From assembly GCA_021819605.1 (NCBI GenBank), contig JAKAQT010000002.1, forward strand, positions 1 through 36,236: 36,236 nt of DNA. The letters run 5' to 3'. A program made the translations under genes and the position numbers. The notes under the pieces are model-generated. The model was not told where the DNA came from and ran no database searches. It saw only the letters and a program-made list of their open reading frames with translations. This document shows, piece after piece, positions 1-8,917 of this stretch. This stretch comes from Thermoplasmata archaeon. Lineage in GTDB: Archaea; Thermoplasmatota; Thermoplasmata; Thermoplasmatales; Thermoplasmataceae. Each line of letters begins with the position of its first letter. Positions within the stretch are counted from its first letter, which is position 1.

Positions 1-2
1 AA

Positions 3-1898
3 GCAAGAAGTATATTCGACAAGCTCTATCCCGACAACCAGATCACGGAGGTAGACTACGAGGGGCCAACCATTGTAGTCTACACCAAGAACCTTGATCT
101 GTTCTCACACCGGGATGATCTGGCAAAGCAGATCGCGCAGGAACTCAGAAGGAGGATTGCCATAAGGCCGGACCCGAGCATTTTACTGCCCGAGGAGGAA
201 GCAACGCTGATCATACATGAGATAATTCCTGATGAGGCCGGGTTCAGGGACGTGTATTTTGAATCCGACACTGGAGAGGCAGTCATCGAGGTGGAGGAAC
301 CATCAATTATAACCGCCAGGGATGCTGAATATGTATCCACCATAAAGGAGAAAACAAAGTGGTCTCCCAGGTTCGTCAGGGCTCCACCGATGCATTCCAG
401 AACCGTCAAGGAAATGAGGGAGTTCATGAGGGAAGTCAAGCAGGAACGCAAGGTCTTCCTCCACAATCTCGGGGAAAAGCTGAACATCCCGCCCATGCCA
501 GGGGAAACCTGGATTCGCATAACGGCAGTTGGCGGGCACAGGGAAGTGGGGCGCAGTGCCACCCTTGTTTCAACCAACAACTCACGCATCCTGGTTGATT
601 GCGGCATGATGAATGTCAGTGGTGATGAGGATTCCCCGTGGGCCAGCGCACCATACCTATATATTCCTGAAATGCAGCCGTTCAGTGCCATAGATGCCGT
701 TGTTTTGACCCATGCTCACCTTGACCATTCCGGACTCCTGCCGATTCTTTATAAGTACGGTTATGAGGGGCCCGTCTACATGACACCCCCCACCAGGGAT
801 CTTGCGGCACTGCTCCAGAATGATTACATAAAGGTTGCCCATGCTGAAGGCCATAAGGGGCCATACGAATCAAAGCATATCAGGGAGGCACTTAAAAGAT
901 CAATAGTCCTCCGGTACAACGAAACAACCGACATTACAAGGGATGTGAGGCTGACATTCTACAACGCCGGGCACATTCTTGGATCAGCATCCGTTCACCT
1001 CCACATTGGGGAGGGCCTGTACAACGTGGTACTCAGCGGTGATGTGAAATTCGAGAAGACATGGCTATTCAACCCTGCAAACAACAAATTTCCCAGGGCA
1101 GAGACATTCATGACAGAATCAACATATGCTGGAAGAAATGACTATCACCACCCGCGTGCGGAGGCATCAAACAATCTTGTGGACATAATAAACAGGACTT
1201 TTGAAAGGTCCGGATCAGTGCTCATACCCGTCTTTGCAGTGGGAAGAAGCCAGGAGGTCATGCTGGTTCTGGAGGAGGCCGTCAGAACCGGTAAACTGCG
1301 TGATATGCCTGTCTACCTTGATGGCATGATAATGGAGGCAACGGCCATTCATGCCGCTTATCCAGAATATCTGAACAAGAATCTCAGGGAAGCCATAATG
1401 GTCAAGAGAGAGAACCCGTTCCTGAGCCCTATATTCAGGAGAGTTGAATCAAAGAAACAGCGCGAAGACATATGCGATTCAACTGAGAACCAGATTGTCC
1501 TTGCAACATCAGGAATGATGAACGGCGGACCTGTGATGGAATACTTCAAAAGCTGGGCTCCTTCGCCCAAGAATTCCCTTGTTTTTGTGGGTTACCAGGC
1601 AGATGGGACGCTGGGGCGGCGCATTCAGCGCGGATCTCCAGATGTAACCCTGTCGGAGAACGGCAGGCAGGCGAAATACGAGATCAAGATGGCAGTTGAG
1701 AATGCTGAAGGATTTTCCGGACATTCCGACAAGAGACAGCTGCTTGCATATATCGCCACAATGCAGCCAAAGCCCCACAGGATACTGGTCAACCATGGTG
1801 ATGGCGAAAACGCAGTTGAATTTGCACGGCTCATACGTTCCAGGTTCGGAATTGAGGCAATCTCCCTGAAGAATCTTGAGACACTGAGACTGTATTGA
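3..1898 (+). CDS. aCPSF1/FttA beta-CASP ribonuclease, 5' end cut by window edge
   Basis: Archaeal CPSF-like ribonuclease that cleaves nascent RNA to end transcription (known role of the aCPSF1/FttA family). The reading frame is open from position 3, so only a few N-terminal residues are missing; 631 residues are visible against about 635-640 usual for the family. The first ~150 residues are the KH-type RNA-binding region typical of the family. The metallo-beta-lactamase core follows with THAHLDH (near nt 709-729), NAGHILGSA and LSGDVKF as metal ligands. The beta-CASP part is marked by TESTYAGR, FAVGRSQE, GFSGHSDKRQ and LVNHGDGENA, so all catalytic motifs are present and the enzyme should be active. 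The GTG at 252 lies inside the KH region and is not the true start. It ends in TGA at 1898, followed by about 200 bp of noncoding sequence. Confidence 0.95.
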   Translation, partial: ARSIFDKLYPDNQITEVDYEGPTIVVYTKNLDLFSHRDDLAKQIAQELRRRIAIRPDPSILLPEEEATLIIHEIIPDEAGFRDVYFESDTGEAVIEVEEPSIITARDAEYVSTIKEKTKWSPRFVRAPPMHSRTVKEMREFMREVKQERKVFLHNLGEKLNIPPMPGETWIRITAVGGHREVGRSATLVSTNNSRILVDCGMMNVSGDEDSPWASAPYLYIPEMQPFSAIDAVVLTHAHLDHSGLLPILYKYGYEGPVYMTPPTRDLAALLQNDYIKVAHAEGHKGPYESKHIREALKRSIVLRYNETTDITRDVRLTFYNAGHILGSASVHLHIGEGLYNVVLSGDVKFEKTWLFNPANNKFPRAETFMTESTYAGRNDYHHPRAEASNNLVDIINRTFERSGSVLIPVFAVGRSQEVMLVLEEAVRTGKLRDMPVYLDGMIMEATAIHAAYPEYLNKNLREAIMVKRENPFLSPIFRRVESKKQREDICDSTENQIVLATSGMMNGGPVMEYFKSWAPSPKNSLVFVGYQADGTLGRRIQRGSPDVTLSENGRQAKYEIKMAVENAEGFSGHSDKRQLLAYIATMQPKPHRILVNHGDGENAVEFARLIRSRFGIEAISLKNLETLRLY

Positions 1899-2070
1899 AA
1901 CTACACCATTTCCGTGCAGTACCTGGCTGGTTCAGCACCTGTACCCTGGCAGGCTGCTATTATCCTGACCAGTTTGCCGGGAGCTAAAGGCTACCTGTCC
2001 TGTATTTTCACCCCTTTCAAATTAGATTCACCTGAGAATTGCTCATTTTTAAATTTTGTAAACTGATGAC

Positions 2071-2078
2071 TTTAATAA
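2071..2078 (+). promoter_or_regulatory. TATA box for the ornithine cyclodeaminase-family gene
   Basis: TTTAATAA is centred about 27 bp before the ATG at 2101, the spacing expected for a leaderless archaeal transcript. A second AT-rich stretch (TTTTTAAATTTT near 2046-2057) could be an alternative. The rest of the 1899-2100 gap shows no ORF longer than about 11 codons and no clear RNA structure. Confidence 0.5.
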
Positions 2079-2100
2079 TGTTGGGTAGCTGTGTACAACT

Positions 2101-3003
2101 ATGATTTCAACAGCAGACGATAGTGACGTGGCCGAATTTGGAATAGAGAGAAGCATTTCCGTCCTGGAACAGTGTTTCATTGAGCGTTGCCACGGGACAC
2201 TGGAAAGCCCGCCCAGACTGCATGTAGAGTTGACAGAAGGACAGATTGTATTCACTGCTGGAGGCAGCATTATGCAGCATGTTGCAGGCTTCAGGGTCTA
2301 CACAACATTTCCTGAAGACCGGCAGATGACTGTTGTATATGATTCTGCTTCAGGGCATCTTGATGGAATTGTTGAAGGATCTCTTCTGGGCGCCTACAGA
2401 ACAGCCTCAATTGGGGCACTATCCATAAAATACATGTCAAAAAGAAATGCTGAATCCCTCGGAGTAATTGGATCAGGTGTACAGGCTTTTCACCAAGTCC
2501 TGGCTGCTCTCAAGGTGAGAAATTTCTCAGCCATATATTCTCATTCGAGAAATCCCGTTCATCTGCATTCCTTCGCGGATCGGCTAAGAAATTACACCCA
2601 TATGCCAGTATATGAGCTGAAAGGTGCAGAAGAAGTGGCTGCAATATCTGATGTGATAATCACCGCCACAAGGAGCGATTCTCCCCTATTCGATCCTGAG
2701 AATATCAGGAGAGGCACCCACATGGTTGCAGTTGGACGAAAGTCCGTAGGAAGCAGCGAAATAGATCCTTCCATGGCAAAACTCTGTACAGTGATGGCCA
2801 CAGACTCTCCTTTACAGCTTGAGAACTACGATCCGCCACACATAATGGCTGGAAAAAAGATCATGGACCTCAGTGAAATAATATGCGGGAAATTCACGGG
2901 AAGGAATTCTCCTTATGACATAACACTGTTCCTTTCTGTGGGCCTATCCGGCACAGAAGTGATGCTGGCAAAGTCAATCCTGGACAGAAAAATTAAGTTA
3001 TGA
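2101..3003 (+). CDS. Ornithine cyclodeaminase / mu-crystallin family dehydrogenase
   Basis: NAD(P)-dependent enzyme of the ornithine cyclodeaminase/mu-crystallin family; archaeal members include alanine dehydrogenase as well as ornithine cyclodeaminase, so the substrate is not certain. The 300 residues fit the family (300-350). The Rossmann dinucleotide motif GVIGSGVQA lies at about residues 121-129, preceded by the family segment GSLLGAYRTAS (~93-103) that contains the substrate-contacting Arg. Later DVIITATRS and MVAVGRKSVGSSEID match the conserved cofactor/substrate loop. The ATG at 2101 is supported by a TATA-like box 27 bp upstream. It is monocistronic and converges on the transaldolase gene with only 8 bp between stops. 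Confidence 0.85.
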   Translation: MISTADDSDVAEFGIERSISVLEQCFIERCHGTLESPPRLHVELTEGQIVFTAGGSIMQHVAGFRVYTTFPEDRQMTVVYDSASGHLDGIVEGSLLGAYRTASIGALSIKYMSKRNAESLGVIGSGVQAFHQVLAALKVRNFSAIYSHSRNPVHLHSFADRLRNYTHMPVYELKGAEEVAAISDVIITATRSDSPLFDPENIRRGTHMVAVGRKSVGSSEIDPSMAKLCTVMATDSPLQLENYDPPHIMAGKKIMDLSEIICGKFTGRNSPYDITLFLSVGLSGTEVMLAKSILDRKIKL

Positions 3004-3011
3004 TGGTGATC

Positions 3012-3683
3012 CTAGAGCGGGAAACTTCCATCCGGGGATACCTTCTTCCAGTCGTCCAGAAACCTTGCAAGCCCCTCGTCTGTCTTTGGATGGGACGGCA
3101 GTTTTTTCAGGACATCAAAGGGAAGGGTTATCACATCAGCCCCTATGATTGCTGATCTGAGGAAATGTATTGGGTTTCTGACTGAGGCCACAAGAATCTT
3201 TGTGGAGATGCCATAGTTAACAAATATTGTCTTGATCTCGTCAATGACCTGCATTCCATCCTCGCCTATGTCGTCAAGCCTCCCAACAAAAGGTGACACA
3301 TATTCTGCACCGCTCTTTGCGGCCAGCAGAGCCTGGATTGGGTTGAATATGAGCGTGCAGTTCACCGGAATCCTCTTTTCCTTCAGGCTCTTTATTGCCT
3401 TCAGGCCGTCGAGAGTCATTGGAATCTTTATGACGGCATTTGCACCCAGTTGGGAGATCTTCAGTGCCTGTTTCATCATGTTATCGTAATCTGTTGCCAC
3501 GACCTCCACGCTCACCGGGCCAGGCGTTATATTGAGTATTTCCTTGATTATATCCTGGAAGCTCTTTCCCTTGCCAGCTTCTCTTGCAGCCAGGCTGGGA
3601 TTTGTGGTTACCCCGTCAACCAGCCCAAGATCTACGCCCTGTTTAATCTCTTCAACATTTGAAGTATCAAGAAAGATTTTCAT
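3012..3683 (-). CDS. tal: Transaldolase (short, Fsa/TalC type)
   Basis: Transfers dihydroxyacetone units in the non-oxidative pentose phosphate pathway, or acts as fructose-6-phosphate aldolase; the short archaeal group contains both activities. With the start at MKIFLDTS (ATG at 3683) the protein has 223 residues, the size of the decameric short transaldolases. The Schiff-base lysine is K86 in NAVIKIPMT, and the barrel motifs DGVTTNPS (~23-30), [15 protein letters not shown] and [11 protein letters not shown] are intact. An upstream in-frame start at 3716 would add 11 residues absent from homologs, so it was not used. The start overlaps the end of tktC by 17 nt, making this the third gene of a leftward tktN-tktC-tal operon, which argues for true transaldolase function. 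Confidence 0.9.
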   Translation of the reverse strand: MKIFLDTSNVEEIKQGVDLGLVDGVTTNPSLAAREAGKGKSFQDIIKEILNITPGPVSVEVVATDYDNMMKQALKISQLGANAVIKIPMTLDGLKAIKSLKEKRIPVNCTLIFNPIQALLAAKSGAEYVSPFVGRLDDIGEDGMQVIDEIKTIFVNYGISTKILVASVRNPIHFLRSAIIGADVITLPFDVLKKLPSHPKTDEGLARFLDDWKKVSPDGSFPL

Positions 3684-4623
3684 ATCTAGGTTCCTCCCTG
3701 AAGCAAGCTTCAGCAAACTTTACCATATCATTAACTCCCATATGAAAATAATCAAAAAGTTCCCATGATTTTCCAGACTTTCCGAATGTATCCCTCATTC
3801 CCATCCTCCATACCGGTACAGGATACTCTTCCGAGGCAATCTCGGCAACCCTGCTTCCCAGGCCGTTGTATATGGAGTGTTCCTCAACGGTTACAATCTT
3901 GCCTGTATCCCGTGCAGCATCAATTACTGCCTTCCTGTCAATTGGCTTGATTGATGACATGTTGACAACCCTTGCATCTATACCTTTGGATTTCAGCGCA
4001 TCGGCTGCCTGAAGGGCGAATGAGACCATTATGCCTATTCCCATTATGGTGATGTCGTCCCCGTCCTTCATAACGGTTGCCTTCCCTGGCCTGAACTCAT
4101 AGGACGGATCATTCAGCACCGGGAACTTCTCCCTTGTCAACCGGACATAGTATGGTCCCCTTCCCTGATTTGCAAGATAATCAATAACGCTCCTGGTTTC
4201 CACAGAATCAACCGGAACAGTCACCTTCATGTTTGGAAGGCCGCTCATTATGCCCAGGTCCTCCACTATCTGATGCGTTGCCCCGTCTTCACCCACTGTT
4301 ATTCCTGCATGGGTCACAACGAAGTTAACGTCAAGATTGTTGTAGCAGACAGACTGTCTCAGCTGTTCGTAAGTTCTAGTAAGAAAAACTGCAAATGTGG
4401 ATGCAAAGACTTTTTTCCCTGAAAGTGCAAGGCCGGCTGCAGTCTCCACCATAGATTGCTCTGCTATGCCCATGTTGAAGAACCTGTCAGGGAACTCCTT
4501 GCCGAATATGGCTGTTTTTGTTGAAGTGGAAAGATCAGCATCAAGAACCACTAAGTTGCTGTGTGTGCGACCCAGATTTCTGAGCTCTTCGCCATAAGTT
4601 TCCCGAAGGCTTTCGGTTTTCAT
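3667..4623 (-). CDS. Transketolase C-terminal subunit
   Basis: Second half of a split transketolase, holding the pyrimidine-binding and C-terminal domains; it forms the active thiamine-diphosphate enzyme with the N-terminal subunit encoded just upstream. About 318 residues from the ATG at 4623. Recognisable segments are [20 protein letters not shown] (the catalytic Glu in GIAEQ), [15 protein letters not shown] and the C-terminal-domain Rossmann-like part near [14 protein letters not shown]. An ATG further up (4689) would add residues that run through the end of the partner gene and is rejected; the chosen start leaves a single nucleotide after the tktN stop (TGA-A-ATG), classic translational coupling. 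Confidence 0.93.
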   Translation of the reverse strand: MKTESLRETYGEELRNLGRTHSNLVVLDADLSTSTKTAIFGKEFPDRFFNMGIAEQSMVETAAGLALSGKKVFASTFAVFLTRTYEQLRQSVCYNNLDVNFVVTHAGITVGEDGATHQIVEDLGIMSGLPNMKVTVPVDSVETRSVIDYLANQGRGPYYVRLTREKFPVLNDPSYEFRPGKATVMKDGDDITIMGIGIMVSFALQAADALKSKGIDARVVNMSSIKPIDRKAVIDAARDTGKIVTVEEHSIYNGLGSRVAEIASEEYPVPVWRMGMRDTFGKSGKSWELFDYFHMGVNDMVKFAEACFREEPRYENLS

Positions 4624-4624
4624 T

Positions 4625-5449
4625 TCACTCTCCTCCAATCTCTTCCAGCGCCTGCCTGTATTCCTCATCATTTGCAGGAGGAGAGCCATGGTATTTTGGG
4701 TTGTTTTCCATATAGCTTACTCCCTTGCCCTTTACTGTATGGGCAAGAATTAACACGGGCCTGTCTGTAGCTTTCTTAGCCTTTTCAACCGCAGATATGA
4801 TCTGGTTGAAATCATGGCCGTCTATATCCAGAACTTCCCACCCGAAGCTTTCAACCATCCTGCCGATGTCGCCAAGTGGCATTATGTCGCTGGTATATCC
4901 GTCAAGTTGCACACCATTCCGGTCCAGAATGGCAATAAGATTGTTGAGGCGGTATTTTGAGCCGGCCATGAATGATTCCCACACGCTGCCCTCCTCTATC
5001 TCTCCATCCCCAAGGATAACATACGTACGGTAGTCCCTGTGATCAAGTTTTGCGGCAAGTGCAATACCTACGCCGATTCCCAGACCCTGACCAAGGGAGC
5101 CTGTAGAAGCCTCCACTCCGGGTACGCCCCTGTGGACATGCCCTTCGAGCTTTGAGTTCAGCTTCCTGAAACCACCCAGAAGAGATTCAGGAAAGTAACC
5201 TCTCAGGGCTAGAGTTGCATAGAGGCCGGGTGATGCGTGCCCCTTGCTCATGATAAGTCTATCCCTGTTGGGGTCATCCGGCTCAAGCGGATCAATGTTC
5301 ATCTCCTTGAAATAGAGTACAGCAAGAATATCTGCAATGCTCAGAGATCCGCCTGGATGCCCGCTTTTTGCCTCATAAACCATTTCTATGATTTTTCGTC
5401 TAATGTTTCTGGCAATGTTTTTCAGGTCCATCACATTATATTGTTCCAT
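4625..5449 (-). CDS. Transketolase N-terminal subunit
   Basis: Diphosphate-binding half of the split transketolase, 274 residues. The thiamine-diphosphate motif starts at GDGEIEEGSVWE and ends with the Asn in LIAILDRNG; the substrate/cofactor segment AKSGHPGGSLS (~27-37) and MSKGHASPGLYA are also present. It is first in the tktN-tktC-tal operon, so the three genes supply pentose and erythrose phosphates from glycolytic intermediates, as expected for an archaeon lacking the oxidative branch. A GGTGG sequence about 9 nt before the ATG is a plausible ribosome-binding site. The 167-bp upstream gap to ftsZ contains an AT-rich stretch (about 5530-5548) that could be the promoter, giving a leader of roughly 50-60 nt. 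Confidence 0.93.
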   Translation of the reverse strand: MEQYNVMDLKNIARNIRRKIIEMVYEAKSGHPGGSLSIADILAVLYFKEMNIDPLEPDDPNRDRLIMSKGHASPGLYATLALRGYFPESLLGGFRKLNSKLEGHVHRGVPGVEASTGSLGQGLGIGVGIALAAKLDHRDYRTYVILGDGEIEEGSVWESFMAGSKYRLNNLIAILDRNGVQLDGYTSDIMPLGDIGRMVESFGWEVLDIDGHDFNQIISAVEKAKKATDRPVLILAHTVKGKGVSYMENNPKYHGSPPANDEEYRQALEEIGGE

Positions 5450-5543
5450 GAATTTTCCACCGCAATCCCGGTCCCGGTTGTGTCATACAGCCATCGGCCG
5501 GCAAGTAACCATGCCGTATTTTCACCAGTATTAAAAATGTTCT

Positions 5544-5612
5544 TTAATCCATGCTGCAACAAGTATGCTCATCCGGATTTCCACAGGCAGTACAGGCCTG
5601 TAGCATATCCAT
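5544..5612 (-). CDS. Candidate micro-ORF with zinc-ribbon-like cysteines
   Basis: A 22-codon frame begins 4 nt after the ftsZ stop codon and ends in TAA at 5544. Its product would contain the sequence ACTACGNPDEHTCC, that is CxxCG followed by CC, which resembles a half zinc ribbon. A second in-frame ATG lies at 5606. It has no promoter of its own that I can recognise and would be read from the ftsZ transcript. It is very short and could be chance; no family is recognised. Confidence 0.2.
   Translation of the reverse strand: MDMLQACTACGNPDEHTCCSMD
5591..5602. repeat. 12-bp perfect palindrome downstream of ftsZ
   Basis: TACAGGCCTGTA is its own reverse complement and lies 14 bp beyond the ftsZ stop. 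It could be a protein site or help form the 3' end of the ftsZ RNA, but no T-tract follows. It lies inside the 22-codon candidate ORF. Confidence 0.4.
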
Positions 5613-5616
5613 CGGC

Positions 5617-6690
5617 TTATGATACCATGTCTATGTCGCTTCTGGAGTCCTTCTTCTCCGTGCCCTGTATCTCCGCGGCGCTGACTCCTGTTGCGACGAT
5701 TAGAACTTCCACCCTGTTGTCATAGGCCTGATCAACAGTTGCACCCCAGATGATTCTGGTGCTCCGGCTCACCTTCTTCCTGATGAATTCTGCAGCATTG
5801 CTGGCCTCCTCAAGTTGCATGTCCCGGCCTCCGGTCACGTTTATGATCACGCCACTTGCGCTGGAAAGATCAAACTGGAGAAAAGGTGAATTCATTGCCT
5901 TCTGAACTGCGTCATCTACCCTTGGCCCGGGTTCGCCTTCTGACATGCCCATACCAATCATGGCAAGGCCCGAATCTTTCATGACCGTCCGGAGATCATT
6001 GAAATCCAGATTTATGAGGCCGGGCTTCGTTACAAGGTCTGATATTCCTGAAATGGCTCTTACTATTATTTCATCGGCAACCCTGAATGCCTTTTCAAGA
6101 GGAAGATCCGGGACGAGCTCCTTCAGCTTGTCGTTGGGTATAATTATTACAGTATCCGAGGATTTGAGGAGCTTCCCCAGTCCCCACATTGCGTTTTCCA
6201 TCCTGATCTTGCCCTCCGACGTGAATGGCAGGGTGACCACTGATATTGTGAGTGCACCGCTGTCCTTTGCCCTGCCTGCTATGTAGTGTGCAGACCCCGT
6301 GCCTGTTCCTCCGCCCAGGCCTGCCGTAACAAATGCTATGTCGGTTCCGGTGACATATTTCATGATGTCCTGGTCAGATTCCCTTGCCGCCTGTTCACCT
6401 ATGCGCGGATCAGCCCCGGATCCCAGGCCCCTGGTCAGGTTCTTTCCCATGAGTATCTTGTGATTTGCCCTGGTCTTCAGCAGATGTGGCGCGTCCGTGT
6501 TGCATGCTATGAGTGTGGCACCTTTAATGCCTTCCCTCATCAGCCTGTTAATTGTATTGGAGCCGCCACCTCCAGCTCCGAATATCTTGATTTTTACCCT
6601 CAGTTTTTCAAGGTACTCCTGAAGTTCAGCATCTGATGTCGTAAAATCTTCATCGTTGTCTTCCAAACCAAAACCACCTGAAGGCATCAT
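5617..6690 (-). CDS. ftsZ: Cell division GTPase FtsZ
   Basis: Tubulin-like GTPase that polymerises into the division ring. 357 residues, normal for archaeal FtsZ. The first ~30 residues are an acidic, probably flexible leader, followed by the nucleotide-binding fold: GAGGGGSNT (~38-46), the tubulin signature GGGTGTGSA (~126-134), and the T7 synergy loop NLDFNDL (227-233) with the Asp needed for GTP hydrolysis in the neighbouring subunit. The C-terminal domain follows and the protein ends in a short polar tail. Two consecutive ATGs (6690 and 6687) are possible starts. It is probably monocistronic; the upstream GT2 gene ends 115 bp before it and a TATA-like element lies in that gap. Confidence 0.95.
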   Translation of the reverse strand: MMPSGGFGLEDNDEDFTTSDAELQEYLEKLRVKIKIFGAGGGGSNTINRLMREGIKGATLIACNTDAPHLLKTRANHKILMGKNLTRGLGSGADPRIGEQAARESDQDIMKYVTGTDIAFVTAGLGGGTGTGSAHYIAGRAKDSGALTISVVTLPFTSEGKIRMENAMWGLGKLLKSSDTVIIIPNDKLKELVPDLPLEKAFRVADEIIVRAISGISDLVTKPGLINLDFNDLRTVMKDSGLAMIGMGMSEGEPGPRVDDAVQKAMNSPFLQFDLSSASGVIINVTGGRDMQLEEASNAAEFIRKKVSRSTRIIWGATVDQAYDNRVEVLIVATGVSAAEIQGTEKKDSRSDIDMVS

Positions 6691-6705
6691 TTATGCCAAA
6701 TAAAT

Positions 6706-6723
6706 ACTATTAATCCTATTAAG
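6706..6723 (-). promoter_or_regulatory. ftsZ promoter (TATA-like elements)
   Basis: On the minus strand CTTAATAGG (6715-6723) is centred 29 bp and ATTAATAGT (6706-6714) about 20 bp ahead of the first ftsZ ATG at 6690, so the transcript is probably leaderless or nearly so. Confidence 0.45.
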
Positions 6724-6805
6724 ATTTGCAAACCCTTCCTGATTGGAAATGAAGATTTTGGAAGATATACTTGCCCTGTTCAGCCGAACCATTCAGGCAT
6801 CGGGA

Positions 6806-8035
6806 TTATCTGGTGAGCCAGTGATTTCCGCCCTTCCAGAAAGTGAATATGCCGTAAATGTTTGTTACAAACAGCACCAGGAGCCCCAGTGCGCCGAATG
6901 CAATGGTTTTGAGCTTTTCCCCTTTCATGCGGGTTATTACTGCACCCAGAAATATCATTGAACCTGAAATGTTCGCAAAAATGATTGTGAGCTTGGTGTA
7001 GATGAGATATCCGACATCTGACGGCCTTATGAGCAGTATGTCATCAACTATATTCATGAAATGAAGTGCACCCGGATTGGCCTGGAAGAAGGCAAAGAAC
7101 CTGAAAATACCAAATCCCAGAACAATCACTGGGAGCAGATATGTGTATATGAGTTCAAATGTGTAGAATTTTCCGGCCCTTGTGGCGGTTCCATCCATGA
7201 GTTCGCGACCAAAACGTATCCAGCCTGATCTGGCCCATCTTACATTCTGCTTAAGGAACTTTCTGGCATCTTTCTGCGGATAGCTCTCCACTCTCGTGCT
7301 GTAATCCTTGACGGCCCGATATCCTTTATTGATTATGTATCCGGTGATCAGCCAGTCCTCTCCAAGTACGCTTGGTCTGCCAAATAACTTGAATTCCAGA
7401 AACTCATCGGATTTAATGAAAGGCCTGACAAGCTCCGTTCTTAGCATCACACACGCACCATCCAGATTCATCACATTACCATGGGCAGACATGGCTCTGA
7501 ACACCACTTCCCTGGACCTTTCTATGAACTCGGATGCATACGCCACTGCAGATCCGGTCTTCTTTATGCCTATATTGGCGCCAACACCCCCAACTGTGCT
7601 GTCGAAATAGCTCTGCATGCTGGCCACGGCATTGGGTGGAAGAATTGTGTCGCTGTCCACCAGAAGGACAAATTCTGTATCAACGAAATCAAATGCCCTG
7701 GAAATTGCCTTCTTCTGGCCTCCCCTGGTTTCTTGAAGAACGAATTTTCCCCCGGCCCTTTCCACAATTGAGTGGTAAGGTTCATCACTCGAGTCTCCGA
7801 CCACAACGAACTTGCATCCCTGCATTGCCACTGAGGCTATTGATTCCCTGAAAACATCCACATCCTCATTGTATACAGGCATTGCTATGGTAACCTTGCT
7901 TAGATCCACATTCTCAGGATGGGTTACGCCAGAATACTTCATTGAACTGTACGAGTTCAAAACGTAATATATGACTGAAATGCCCGTAAGGGCAGAAATT
8001 ACAATGAGGATAAGATTGTATAACACAACAATCAA
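6806..8035 (-). CDS. Membrane GT2 glycosyltransferase, hyaluronan/cellulose-synthase-like
   Basis: Processive-type family 2 glycosyltransferase that would use an NDP-sugar at the cytoplasmic face. An N-terminal membrane segment (~5-28) is followed by the GT-A domain: MPVYNE (~52-57), the metal-binding D127-S-D129, the acceptor-site Glu-Asp in LGEDWL (225-230) and QNVRW (263-267), the QxxRW motif of cellulose, chitin and hyaluronan synthases. Several more membrane spans fill residues ~290-400. All three catalytic motifs are intact, so it is probably active; the sugar is unknown. The start is TTG at 8035, because no ATG lies between the preceding stop and residue ~32 and a later start would cut the first membrane span. 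A TATAA-like element near 8056-8060 is about 23 bp upstream. It is divergent from the NDP-sugar epimerase. Confidence 0.85.
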   Translation of the reverse strand: MIVVLYNLILIVISALTGISVIYYVLNSYSSMKYSGVTHPENVDLSKVTIAMPVYNEDVDVFRESIASVAMQGCKFVVVGDSSDEPYHSIVERAGGKFVLQETRGGQKKAISRAFDFVDTEFVLLVDSDTILPPNAVASMQSYFDSTVGGVGANIGIKKTGSAVAYASEFIERSREVVFRAMSAHGNVMNLDGACVMLRTELVRPFIKSDEFLEFKLFGRPSVLGEDWLITGYIINKGYRAVKDYSTRVESYPQKDARKFLKQNVRWARSGWIRFGRELMDGTATRAGKFYTFELIYTYLLPVIVLGFGIFRFFAFFQANPGALHFMNIVDDILLIRPSDVGYLIYTKLTIIFANISGSMIFLGAVITRMKGEKLKTIAFGALGLLVLFVTNIYGIFTFWKGGNHWLTR

Positions 8036-8122
8036 TTGATGCGGAATATTAAACCTTATAGGTACAGTCCTGCGTTATTCACGAAGAAAGGACACAAAAA
8101 AATAACAGCAACATTGATATTT

Positions 8123-8917
8123 ATGGCCATGAAGATACTTGTTACAGGCCACAGGGGATTCATTGGAAGCCAGGTATTCAGTACATTGCAGGCTCAGGGA
8201 TATGATGTCACCGGTATTGATATCGGCGACCAGTTTGTTGACAGGAAATTTGATTATATAGTGCACATGGGGGCCAGGACCCTCATCAGGATGTCCAAGG
8301 AGAAACCATTTGAGTATTTTGACGATAACATGGTGTTCTCCCTCAGGATGCTTGAATACTGCAGGAAAAATGAGGCAACATTCATATTCCCCACATCAGG
8401 ATCGGTCATGGAGGCCACCAACCCATATTCTCTTTCAAAGAAGCAGACAGTTGAGTGGATAGAGCTTTACCACACCATGTACGGAACAAAAAGGCATGTT
8501 ATGAAATTTTTTAACATCTATGGCCCCACAAGCAGGAAAGGTGCCGTATTCCTCTTCTCAAGGGCTGCACTGAAGAACGAAGAGGCGGTCGTATACGGTG
8601 ATGGCAACAATGTCAGGGATTTCATCCATGTCAGGGATGTTGTCAGGGCCATCAGGATGATAATAGATGGTAAAGTGCAGGAGGGATATCATGAGATTGG
8701 AAGTGGTGTTGGAACATCTGTGAACAATCTCCTGAAGCTTGTGGAGGATGTGACCGGAAGAAAAATAAAGACCCACCATGAAGACTATGTGCTTCCGGAG
8801 GCATCGGAGCTGGTTGCAGCAAATCCCCTGATAAAGGACCCAACGCCTCTCAGGAAGGGCGTAGAGGAGGTTGTTCAGGCCCTCCGGACGGAGTTTACTG
8901 CGAATAACGCTCCCTGA
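8123..8917 (+). CDS. NAD-dependent NDP-sugar epimerase/dehydratase (extended SDR)
   Basis: Nucleotide-sugar epimerase or dehydratase, cytoplasmic, making activated sugars for glycans. Taking ATG 8123 the protein has 264 residues: NAD motif GHRGFIG (9-15), Ser in TSGS (~91-94), and the catalytic Y102-xxx-K106 in YSLSK; FFNIYGP and FIHVRDVV are typical of the UDP-glucose 4-epimerase family. It is shorter than GalE proper (about 310-340), so the loop/C-terminal substrate domain is reduced and the exact substrate is open. An in-frame start at 8036 would add 29 polar residues lacking homology to the fold and is not used. It diverges from the GT2 gene, suggesting linked sugar metabolism, and its last 23 bp overlap the acyl-CoA synthetase on the other strand. 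Confidence 0.85.
   Translation: MAMKILVTGHRGFIGSQVFSTLQAQGYDVTGIDIGDQFVDRKFDYIVHMGARTLIRMSKEKPFEYFDDNMVFSLRMLEYCRKNEATFIFPTSGSVMEATNPYSLSKKQTVEWIELYHTMYGTKRHVMKFFNIYGPTSRKGAVFLFSRAALKNEEAVVYGDGNNVRDFIHVRDVVRAIRMIIDGKVQEGYHEIGSGVGTSVNNLLKLVEDVTGRKIKTHHEDYVLPEASELVAANPLIKDPTPLRKGVEEVVQALRTEFTANNAP

Noticed and set aside
80-691. 203-codon minus-strand frame
   Set aside because: Antisense to aCPSF1 KH and catalytic regions; no motif of its own.
252-1898. GTG 252 as the aCPSF1 start
   Set aside because: The same frame is open to position 3 and encodes the KH region found in the family, so the true start is before the window.
1899-2100. Possible RNA gene in the gap after aCPSF1
   Set aside because: Only a 4-bp GCTG/CAGC stem was found; no tRNA cloverleaf and no convincing C/D-box pattern.
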